A stretch of 38,087 bases of DNA from Endotrypanum monterogeii (lineage: Eukaryota; Euglenozoa; Kinetoplastea; Trypanosomatida; Trypanosomatidae), in contig CM007343.1 in NCBI GenBank assembly GCA_000333855.2, positions 455,319 through 493,405 of the forward strand, read 5' to 3'. This document shows, in pieces, positions 10,071 through 18,399 of the stretch; positions within the stretch are counted from its first letter, which is position 1; the number at the start of each line of letters is the position of its first letter. The position numbers and the translations under genes were made by a program. Below the pieces are notes generated by a model that worked only from the letters and a program-made list of their open reading frames with translations, ran no database searches and was not told the DNA's origin.

Positions 10071-10731
10071 AAAAGGGACAAAAACAACGCAGGGCCCACA
10101 CCGCAGTTTAGAGCTGCACACAAAGAGACACCGTGAGCTGGAAAGGGATGTACGCGTGTGAGTGTGGCAACGCAGCGTCTGCGGCCGTGCATGTGCATGG
10201 AGGTGTGCGTAAGACGCGTACGGAAGAAATAAAGAAGAATTCAGCCCCTGAGCGACATGTAGAGAACAAAGAAACGTGAGCACGCGATGCATTGTACAGC
10301 AGTGCGTCACCAGGTGGCGGCGAGCGTCGCCAAAGCGCGGTGCGCGCCCATCAGCCACACATCCCAGCACGCACACAGGTGTGCACGGAAGGGAAGTCCG
10401 CGTGAGCGAGCACGCCTTTCTCCTACTGTCTCGCTGCGTCAGCCACTCCCAGTCGCACTACGCAGCGCACGTGCACATGTGCGTGTGCATGTGCGTGTGC
10501 ATGTGCGTGTATGTGTGTGTGTGTGTGTGTGTGTGCGCTCGCTTCTGCGCTGGCACGCTTGGTGTGTTTCTCTTGACTATTTTGGTCTACGAGGCAGCGC
10601 GGCATTGGTGCCCCTACAGACGCATGCACGGGGACGGGGGGGGGGGTGTCGCAGGGGTGAACCGGCACAGGGAGACAAACGCACGCGCGCGCAGAAACAC
10701 GCAGCACCCCCACTCGGCACCCCTCCACTTG
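10071..10731. repeat. Direct repeat copy B
   Basis: Matches copy A over 10071-10564. It matches copy C from about 10126 to 10731, where both run into unrelated sequence after the shared CACTTG. It includes a TG microsatellite (about 10480-10535) and a G-run near 10637. The left edge touches the assembly gap. Confidence 0.95.
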
Positions 10732-11673
10732 CCGCCACAGAGAGCGACGAGGGGTCTGAGGGAAAGCACAGGCGGGGCTCAAACACAAATTTAAAAAAAA
10801 AACATCAAGACAGACTGAAAGGCAGTAGAAGAAAGCAATGTCAAACTAAAAAGAGAACGGAGAAGAGGTAGGGAACAGAAAATGAGATCAGCACAACGGC
10901 AGCAAGTGCATGGCAACGAGTCACCACACCAGTTGGCAGCACGGCGGAGAAAGGAATATTCTCACCAATACGCACCTACGGAGATGCATGCACACAGAGG
11001 CAGACGCAAAGACCGGGAGATGCGCACCCACCGCTGCGCCTTGAGAAAGAACAAAAAAGGGGGACATCTGCAAGACTGCTCCATGGACGGGCATGAGGCG
11101 CCACCGTGAGCATCGTGCAAAATGCTTCAAGAAGAAAAAAGGGGTGGTTCGAGAGAGTACCCACGAATGTATAGTGGAATAACAAAAACAAGCAGAAGCA
11201 TAAAACCAGAAGAGAGGCGCCAGCCCCTGCGAGAAACAGATAATGTATAAATGTATTTTTTTTTGAACCACGCCAGCTCACACAGATGTGCACATGCATG
11301 TGAGGAGGGAGGGGGAAGTGCATATAGGTAGGGGTGCAAGGTGGACAACGTCCTTGCTGGCATCTGTCATGGCACCGCCCTCACCCCCTCAGACCCCTCC
11401 AAGTCGCTCAGTGGTGCAAGAGAACGAAACACAGGCAATGCGGCATCGGCAAGCGTGCAGACGCCAGCAAGCGGGGAAGAGGGGAGGGCGGATACGAGCC
11501 ACCGCACAGAAGAGAGCGCAAAATATAAGCCCGTCTCGTAGCCAATGGTGCAGTTGACGGGGCGGCGGCGTACGCGCGCATGCAATGCTAGTGTTCTCGA
11601 GGGCAGGAGAGCGACTGCACCATGGGCTACGAAATACACCCAAAGAGTACAAAAAAGAGCACACGCAGATAGG
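10732..11673. other. Spacer downstream of the SHERP-like gene (3' UTR region)
   Basis: No further gene was seen. It contains the probable SHERP 3' UTR with the inverted repeat at 11536-11632. The minus-strand open frames are poly-Phe/Leu or Cys-rich and overlap each other without codon bias. Confidence 0.6.
11536..11632 (-). promoter_or_regulatory. Inverted repeat (hairpin) in the SHERP 3' UTR
   Basis: A 19-base arm at 11536-11554 (TCGTAGCCAATGGTGCAGT) is the reverse complement of 11614-11632 with a single mismatch. A 59-base spacer separates the arms. The proximal arm begins 42 bases after the stop codon of the SHERP-like gene in the minus sense, so it would be transcribed as a stem-loop in the 3' UTR. 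SHERP is controlled after transcription in other Leishmania; a regulatory role here is inference. Confidence 0.6.
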
Positions 11674-11847
11674 TTATCCACCACCGCTGATCTTATCCTT
11701 GATGCCCTGGACCGCATCGCTCACAGCGCCGCCGATCTCCGAAGCCTTATTGTCAATCGCGTCCTTCATCTCGGAGATCCCGTTGCGCGCGTGGTCTGCT
11801 GCCTCCGCAGCGGCGTTGTTCACGTTGTCCTTCGTCTCCTGGTCCAT
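11674..11847 (-). CDS. SHERP: Small hydrophilic endoplasmic reticulum-associated protein (SHERP-like)
   Basis: 57 codons from the ATG at 11847 to TAA at 11674-11676. The protein begins MDQETKDNVNNAAAEA and ends DKISGGG. It is hydrophilic, rich in Ala, Asp and Lys with heptad-like spacing, and predicted to form amphipathic helices with no signal peptide. SHERP in other Leishmania is likewise 57 residues. It is a peripheral protein of the endoplasmic reticulum and outer mitochondrial membrane that folds on anionic lipids, is made in metacyclic promastigotes, and is needed for metacyclogenesis in the sand fly. Its position between two HASP-like genes matches the known locus order. Codon third positions are G/C-rich, unlike the surrounding spacer. 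Identification rests on length, composition, start and context; I could not align it. Confidence 0.85.
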   Translation of the reverse strand: MDQETKDNVNNAAAEAADHARNGISEMKDAIDNKASEIGGAVSDAVQGIKDKISGGG

Positions 11848-11928
11848 CCTGGCGTGGGGAGATGGGTATCGCCTGGATTACTTTTGGGACTGTGTCTCTG
11901 CCCGTTTCTGTGCGTGTGTGTGTGTGTG

Positions 11929-11950
11929 CTGGAGGGGGCAGAAAGACACC
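11929..11950 (-). promoter_or_regulatory. Candidate trans-splice acceptor for the SHERP-like gene
   Basis: In the minus sense TCTTTCTGCCCCCTCCAG ends in an AG at 11930-11929, giving a 5' UTR of about 81 bases. The pyrimidine tract sits at the downstream edge of direct repeat copy C. Confidence 0.55.
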
Positions 11951-12526
11951 GTGAGCTGGAAAGGGATGTACGCGTGTGAGTGTGGCAACGCAGCGTCTGC
12001 GGCCGTGCATGTGCATGGAGGTGTGCGTAAGACGCGTACGGAAGAAATAAAGAAGAATTCAGCCCCTGAGCGACATGTAGAGAACAAAGAAACGTGAGCA
12101 CGCGATGCATTGTACAGCAGTGCGTCACCAGGTGGCGGCGAGCGTCGCCAAAGCGCGGTGCGCGCCCATCAGCCACACATCCCAGCACGCACACAGGTGT
12201 GCACGGAAGGGAAGTCCGCGTGAGCGAGCACGCCTTTCTCCTACTGTCTCGCTGCGTCAGCCACTCCCAGTCGCACTACGCAGCGCACGTGCACATGTGC
12301 GTGTGCATGTGTGTGTGTGTGTGTGTGTGTGCGCTCGCTTCTGCGCTGGCACGCTTCGTGTGTTTCTCTTGACTATTTTGGTCTACGAGGCAGCGCGGCA
12401 TTGGTGCCCCTACAGACGCATGCACGGGGACGGGGGGGGGGTGTCGCAGGGGTGAACCGGCACAGGGAGACAAACGCACGCGCGCGCAGAAACACGCAGC
12501 ACCCCCACTCGGCACCCCTCCACTTG
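11944..12526. repeat. Direct repeat copy C, immediately upstream of the SHERP-like gene
   Basis: About 583 bases matching copy B (10126-10731), with a shorter TG run and one substitution (CTTCGTG for CTTGGTG) near 12356. Homology to A and B starts within the pyrimidine tract of the SHERP splice acceptor and ends at 12526. It is therefore a duplicated 5'-flanking or intergenic block. Confidence 0.95.
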
Positions 12527-13695
12527 ATACACGTTCTATTTTCCCATTGAAACAAACCAAGGGATGACATCTTTGCGGAAAGGAACAGAAAGAGAGGCGG
12601 GACTACTGAAAAAAAAAAAAGAAGGGTTCACTAGACAAACGGCACGGAGCTATATTGCACACCAGTGGGGAAATAGATGGTGAAGAAAAAATGATTCCTC
12701 AAATTACGAGTTGAGGGGGGAGGTGATGGAGACCAACGAAAAAAAAAAAAAAGTACGGGCCGGAGCTAGGGGGGCGACTAGGCGTGCATTCAAAAGCTGG
12801 AAAACCTCTAGTGAAAATACACCCATCCCTACAGATGCACACGGATGCACCACACACGCATTCGAAGATATGAATGTAGATAGCCGCTCGACTTGCTTCA
12901 TTCGCTGCACGTGGAGCCACTCACAAAGGAACGGAAAGAGGTATAGGTTCAGGGTAGCAAGCAAGACACATTGATTTATACTGAGAGAGATACATATGTA
13001 CAAGAAGTCATATATATATATATTTAAAGAAGACCGTGGAAAAAATGGACAGGGAGGATAAACGGATAGTGACAAAAAAAAAAAAGAGGGAGGCAAAGCT
13101 GGCGAGCCACGGCAATTCCGAATGGAAAATACACTCATGAGAGAAGGTTGCTTGCTACGCCAGGCCTAAGCGTTGATGGGAAGAGAAGAAGTGAGGGAAA
13201 AAAGAAAAATAAGGGGAATTTATCTATAGAAAATCAAAAAAAAAATGACAAGAAAACGAAGGTGCACTTATGGGCGGTCGTGGGGTGGCAAAAGGTCTAC
13301 TAATCCCCGGAAAACATAACACACTCACAGAGAGAGAGAGAGAGACCGACGAGCAGTTGAGTCAGAGTGCTCACATTTGCGTAGCCGCCTGCCAATTCAC
13401 GAAAAAAAAACGCAAGCATTTGTCGTCTACGTGCTGGCATCCATCGCGCACTGCCGACTAGCCCAGCACCCCACACACTCGACAAGCGAAACGGGGGAGC
13501 ACCAACCGCTAAATTTAGACGTGATCAGAAGTCGGAGCAACGGTCAACTCCCATTTGTGTGCACACGTCTGCCATTGTGTAGATCGGAGAAGAAAATGAA
13601 ACGAGAGTCTCACAGACAAAGTGCATGCGCGTGGAAATGCGATACGCGAAGCTGTCGGACACATCCCGCGCACACTTGAGTGAAAAGACAGTACA
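12527..13695. other. Spacer between the short HASP-like and SHERP-like genes
   Basis: No gene was recognised. It contains A-runs, a TA stretch at 13010-13023 and a short GA repeat at 13330-13345. The part next to 13696 is of mixed composition and is probably the 3' UTR of the short HASP-like gene. Confidence 0.6.
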
Positions 13696-13821
13696 TCATT
13701 GACCGGCGACCTTATCTCCTTCATTCTCACCATTCACGTTCTCTGGCCGGACCTCCTGAGCAACGTCTTCGGCCTGTTCGTTAGGCTTCGTCGCGGAATC
13801 CTTTGTGCAGTAATTTCCCAT
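13696..13821 (-). CDS. Short HASP-like acylated protein (HASPA-like, 41 aa)
   Basis: An ATG at 13821 opens 41 codons ending TGA at 13696-13698. The protein starts MGNYCTKDSATKPNEQ. The MGxxCTKDSA start is very close to the MGSSCTKDSA start of Leishmania HASPs, with Gly2 for myristoylation and Cys5 for palmitoylation. The rest is acidic and hydrophilic (EDVAQEVRPENVNGENEG) and there are no tandem repeats. It would resemble the short HASPA form rather than HASPB. It is first of the three locus genes in transcription order. A textbook polypyrimidine-AG lies two bases upstream of the ATG, which supports it as an expressed gene. Expected location is the inner or outer face of the plasma membrane and flagellum, from family knowledge. 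The small size makes it easy for annotation to miss. Confidence 0.85.
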   Translation of the reverse strand: MGNYCTKDSATKPNEQAEDVAQEVRPENVNGENEGDKVAGQ

Positions 13822-13823
13822 TG

Positions 13824-13861
13824 CTTATAAGTGGAGAGAGGGGGGGGAAATGAAGAAGAGG
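13824..13861 (-). promoter_or_regulatory. Polypyrimidine tract and trans-splice acceptor of the short HASP-like gene
   Basis: Read on the minus strand this is a run of C and T ending CACTTATAAG. The AG is at 13825-13824, leaving only two bases before the ATG at 13821. Confidence 0.7.
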
Positions 13862-14949
13862 GGTTGTGAAGGAAATCAAAGAAAAGGGAGTATACAATAA
13901 TCCGAGCTTGCTGTAGGGTAAGGGGGGTTAAGGCGAGCCTAGAGCAGAAACAGCCTGCGGTAACGCGCCGCCAGAAAGATGTGCGTGGAGGGAGGAGGGA
14001 GGGGGGGGAGGGAGGAGGAACAGTAGGAAAAGAGAAAAATCTATGGAAGTCTCACAAACCCATGAATGGAGAACGGAGAGGCGAATGCTGCTGAGCCAAG
14101 TGACATGAATATATATATATATATATATATATGCTCCCCAATCATTGGTCCAAGAAATATGTGAAACTTCTACGGGGTGGAAGAGGTAGACCGAAAATGC
14201 GATCGGCACGGAGGCAGAGATAAGTTCATAGTGAGATATAACGAAGAGGTACGCAAAAAGTGGGGCGTATGTATTCATTTTTCTTTTTTTTCTGCATAGT
14301 GAACATCAACGAAGATAGGAACGACGGGAAAAAAAAATGTTTAGGTGGTATGTAACGGAAGCCAAACCTTCAGCGCACGCAAGCAGGAGGAGTGGACAAC
14401 TCGAAAAGGACGCGAAAAAAAAAACAATTTCTAAAAAGGGGGAGAAGCCTCTCCAAAGACGGCATATTGCATAACATAAAGAAAGACAAGGCGCATACAC
14501 ACACACACACACATATATATATATAAACAAACGTTTGTATACACATACAAATACGCACACAAAAAAAAAAGCATACATACATGGACACAAGTATTTTGTG
14601 AAATACAGAGTACAGAAATCGGCACAAATGCCGTGTGTGTATGTGTGTATGCATACGTGTAGGAAGAAAGAGTGGATCTTGGTCATCTAACCTTACCCCG
14701 TCTAACAGATAAACAATTTTTTTTTTCAATCTCAGGTGTTTGTGTTTGCATGCATCTACAGTTAGAAGAAGAGGGTATAAATGCGGAGGGAAGGCCGGGA
14801 AGGCTGCTTCAGAGAGGCAGGGCTTGCGGTGAAAGGGAAGAGAGGCATGTGACATCGAGTGGAAAAGCAAGTGTGAAGCGAAGCACCCTTGGTTTTGTAT
14901 TTTTTTCTACACAAAAAAAAATAATAACTGAATATATAAATGAATATGG

Positions 14950-14980
<31 letters not shown>

Positions 14981-15506
14981 CTAAACCTTCTAAGGGCAAG
15001 GTAGGAACAGAGCATAGCACAGAAGCCACATACACACGCACACACACGGAGACAGAGAAGTATCATACCCGCTGTACGGAAAGGTAACACACAAGCAGAA
15101 TGGAAAAAATAAAGGCACGAGCACACGCTCGCGTATCTCCATAATCCCCATCAGAGAACCAGAGGTCCCAATAACAAGGTGAAGACAATACCTGGGGAGA
15201 AGGTGTTACTCTAATGACAGACACATGCTAAGAGAAAGAGGAGGACTTCAGCCCCGAAGAAGGGTAGGACAAAAAAGAAATTTTTTTGTTGCTGCGGGGT
15301 TTATCATCATCGAAACCGGGTCACATGAAGACCTAAACACAACGACTTGCCTCACGGAACGGCACTGCATCATACACCGCCTCGCCCTTTTTTTTTTCGT
15401 TTTTGTTTCGTTGCCCTCACTGGTGATGGTGTAGCACGTCGCCAACGTCAGCACACTTGCCTCATTTGACAGCGTGTCCTGGCGAAGTTCTCCCCCAAGA
15501 CTCCAA
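13826..15506. other. Spacer between the CFAP97-like gene and the HASP/SHERP locus
   Basis: No gene was seen. It contains TA microsatellites at 14109-14133 and 14951-14981, a compound CA/TA repeat at 14500-14524 and scattered A-runs. The minus-strand frames are Phe/Tyr/Cys-rich products of these repeats. The sequence next to 15507 should be the 3' UTR of the CFAP97-like gene. Confidence 0.65.
14500..14524. repeat. Compound (CA)n(TA)n microsatellite
   Basis: CA repeats pass directly into TA repeats, the same arrangement as at 4364-4428. Confidence 0.9.
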
Positions 15507-16973
15507 TCAATCACGATGATAATCAACACTAAGCAGCGCCACAGAAGGGAAGGGAGCCAGAACACCTCCAGGCGGGGCAGCTGGCCCTACTGCGGGACGC
15601 TGTCGTGGCATGTCGATGCCACCATTACCTTTCAAACCACTACGCGCTACCGCCCGCGATCTCGACTGCGGCGTAGGCGTTAAGGACCTCAACGGTGGCG
15701 ATACACGTTGGCTGCTACGAGAACGGCTGGAGTCAGCCTTGTCATCGCGTCGCTGCAGTGCGCGACGCCAGAGCTGCGTCACACCACCTTCCTCATTTGG
15801 TGCTACGCGGCGCACCGAGGGTAATGTCGAGGTCCGGGATTGTGAGTGGCTTGATACGTTGGACTCGGTGTGGGCACCCTGAGCTAAGTAGTTTGTGTCG
15901 TCTTGAAGCTGAGTAACGGTAGACGTCTGAGCGCCGCCCCTCGCACGCGTCGAGGCGCCGACACCGCCGTCACGGCGCAATTGAAGGTCGGCCGCGTAGT
16001 GCAACAACGGGATATCCGTTGCAGAAATGGACTGCCAGTCGGGGCGACCCATAGCACGTGACCGCTGCAGAGTATAGTGAGAAGCACCGCCGTGTCCGTC
16101 CGTTGCAGCCTCGCCGTTTCCAGCGCCGTTAACTTTGCCAAAAGAATTTTCGGGTACAAGGGGCACACCACCGTATGTTGTCGTGCGAAGAGCAGGCAGC
16201 AGCGCTGACGGCGCACTGCGCGCGGCCTCAGCGACGGATAGAGGTGGATAAGGATGACCACGCAGAAGCGGAGGAGTTGAAGCAACCTCCGAGAGTCGCA
16301 AGCATGATGGCGCTGCACCAGCAACACCACCGCGACCACCTCGGCGAAAGCGCATTTTCGTGGAGGAAGCGGCCTCCAGTACTCGGGCCCCGGCAAAGGG
16401 TTCAGCCGGCTTAAATCGGGAGAGCTGTTGCACTCGCTTCTTGTGCACTGTATACCACTTGTCTAACTGCTTAACTGTACGCACGTTTGGCACGACAGCG
16501 ACGAGGTGACCTAAAAATCTCTGGTTCTCCTGCGAAATCTGCTGTTGCTGTACTCGACGATTGTATAGGCGGCGCGAGGTCTGGGCATTTATGTTGTCGA
16601 ACCGAGAGACCTGCGCGTCGGTGGGAATGAGATTCATATGACGAGCCTTACGCGCCTTTTCATTGCCGGCAAGAAGGATATGCTTCAGTATCTTGGCGTT
16701 CTGAGTGCGGATTCGAGCCTCGTCGTGCCGCACCTGCTGTGCGTGGCGATCTCTGAAGAGTTGCTTGTGGTAATCCAGCGTGGAGTTCTTTCGGCGGTGA
16801 AAGTCCACGCCGGGCGCATCCTGAATTGTGTGGGAGGGATTTAGCCGTATCGCGGCAAGCCTCTGCATGTGCCACAAGTGCGCTAGACCGGCATCCTCGG
16901 TCGAAGAGGCATAGTAGTACTTGCGCTTAAACTGTCGCTCCTCCGGCGACGTGTGAAATACCTGGTGAGGCAT
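15507..16973 (-). CDS. CFAP97/Hemingway-like coiled-coil protein
   Basis: 488 residues from the ATG at 16973. The frame stays open to 17003, but a good splice acceptor (TTTTTCGTTTCAG, AG at 16986-16985) lies inside that extension, so the internal ATG is the start. Residues 1-195 are basic, helical and charged. They carry two related segments, YHKQLFRDRHAQQVRHDEAR (about 68-87) followed by IRTQNAKILKHIL, and SRRLYNRRVQQQQISQENQR (about 133-152) followed by a conserved-looking LDKWYTVHKKR. Arg/Gln-rich helices with ENQRFL motifs of this kind are typical of the KIAA1430/CFAP97/Hemingway family, which is linked to cilia and axonemes. The remaining ~290 residues are Ser/Arg/Ala-rich and probably disordered. 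A flagellar role is inferred. A generic coiled-coil protein is the alternative. Confidence 0.6.
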   Translation of the reverse strand: MPHQVFHTSPEERQFKRKYYYASSTEDAGLAHLWHMQRLAAIRLNPSHTIQDAPGVDFHRRKNSTLDYHKQLFRDRHAQQVRHDEARIRTQNAKILKHILLAGNEKARKARHMNLIPTDAQVSRFDNINAQTSRRLYNRRVQQQQISQENQRFLGHLVAVVPNVRTVKQLDKWYTVHKKRVQQLSRFKPAEPFAGARVLEAASSTKMRFRRGGRGGVAGAAPSCLRLSEVASTPPLLRGHPYPPLSVAEAARSAPSALLPALRTTTYGGVPLVPENSFGKVNGAGNGEAATDGHGGASHYTLQRSRAMGRPDWQSISATDIPLLHYAADLQLRRDGGVGASTRARGGAQTSTVTQLQDDTNYLAQGAHTESNVSSHSQSRTSTLPSVRRVAPNEEGGVTQLWRRALQRRDDKADSSRSRSSQRVSPPLRSLTPTPQSRSRAVARSGLKGNGGIDMPRQRPAVGPAAPPGGVLAPFPSVALLSVDYHRD

Positions 16974-16984
16974 CTTTTCGCGAT

Positions 16985-17000
16985 CTGAAACGAAAAATTG
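16985..17000 (-). promoter_or_regulatory. Trans-splice acceptor of the CFAP97-like gene
   Basis: Minus-sense TTTTTCGTTTCAG with AG at 16986-16985, eleven bases before the ATG at 16973. It decides the start codon against the longer open frame. Confidence 0.65.
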
Positions 17001-17085
17001 CACCGATTAAGATGTGAGGTACTTCTCCTCCCTTTTTTTTTGTTCGCGATGGTTGAGTTGTAAATAGAACCAAAAAATAAAATAC

Positions 17086-17093
<8 letters not shown>

Positions 17094-17131
<38 letters not shown>
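17094..17131. repeat. (TA)n microsatellite
   Basis: Nearly pure TA dinucleotides over about 38 bases, 120-160 bases upstream of the CFAP97-like start. Confidence 0.9.
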
Positions 17132-18399
17132 TTACTTTTATATAATAAAATAAATGAGATTATGCTATCGCCCAAAAATAGACTTTGTATGCTGATAAGG
17201 TCGACCTTCTTTGTTTGATGTTCAGTGTGCCGTCGAGGGACTAGTGCGTCACAGCTAAAAGTGATAAGATGTGTAGACAGACCTAGCCCACACACACACA
17301 CCTGCCCCTATACTTCACGAGCTCCACGCAGATACGCCGCGACGTTGAGAGCTTATTTGCCCCGCTCCACGGAAGAAGAGTTAGTGATCAATTCTTGGGT
17401 GGAAATTAGCTCGTGTGCTACAGTGCAGAAACCCGAACGCTGCATATGAATAAATTACGAATAAAGTCAAGCGGCATTGTGAATATGAACCCAACGAAGA
17501 GAAATAGAAAGAGAAAGAGAATTTTTAATTCGATTGCAAGCGTGTAAGGAGCAGGTACCCCTCCTCCGCCTAAAAGGTGTCTCTCTAATAGGTGCAGAGA
17601 AGTGAACATATAAAGCATACGAGATACGGTGGCCATTTTTTTCCTTTGGTGCCCCCTCTCCATCTTCCAACGCAACAGAAAGAGTGTGTAGTAAGGAAAG
17701 CAGCAGTACAAATATCAGCTACGCACCAGCACCAGACGACGCTGAGCGCTGCTCCACAACTAATCTTTTTTTTTTCCCGCGAGAGAAGCAGCGCGGGGTG
17801 CAAGAAAGAAAAAAAAAAACTACGCTTAAAAGTATATGAAATAACATGGCATGTGGTATAGTTTCGGCCGTGTCGACTCCTCCTCCCTCCCTCCCACACT
17901 GATCTGTGTTATTGCAGATGAGGATGGGTGAAGCCGAGCAGTAGAACTAACCCATCGCCTCGATCAGGACATGACTCAATCTGAAAATATATATTTTTTT
18001 TCTCTTCTTCCCCCTGTACAGGTAAAACTTTCTTTCAGAAGAAAAAGAGAGAGATGGGGGTTGGATTTTTTTTTGAAAATAAGACAAGAGCGCCTGAACA
18101 GGCAATGCCTTGGCAGGAGCATCCTGAGTGCGTCTTGTGCAACACATAGGGCAGCGATGCACCTGTGGCCGTTGTATCATATATGTAGGAGACGTGTTCA
18201 TCCCAAATCAGCTGCGGTTGCCCATCTGCTCTAGAGACGTCAGCACATAGATCCCAGGCGTTTCGAGTGCCACACCGGAGTCGAGTATGCTGGACGCTGA
18301 GGGACGAGAAAAAGTGCTTGAGGTTGCGAGGGGGGGGGAGTATCCTTGAGGGTGCAACCACTGTGGCCCTCGCTGACATGTCCTCTCCGCACTGTCGAC

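Noticed and set aside
9324..10376. Long open frames crossing the N gap on both strands
   Set aside because: They exist only because unknown bases cannot contain stop codons. The flanking parts are repeat sequence with Arg/His/Cys-rich text.
11820..12194. Cys/His-rich minus frame repeated in all three direct repeats
   Set aside because: The sequence is copied in each repeat, but the frame ends differently in each copy, overlaps the SHERP leader and start, and shows no codon preference. Repetition alone does not make it a gene.
16974..17003. Ten-residue upstream extension of the CFAP97-like frame
   Set aside because: TTTTTCGTTTCAG inside it is a good trans-splice acceptor, so translation should start at 16973.
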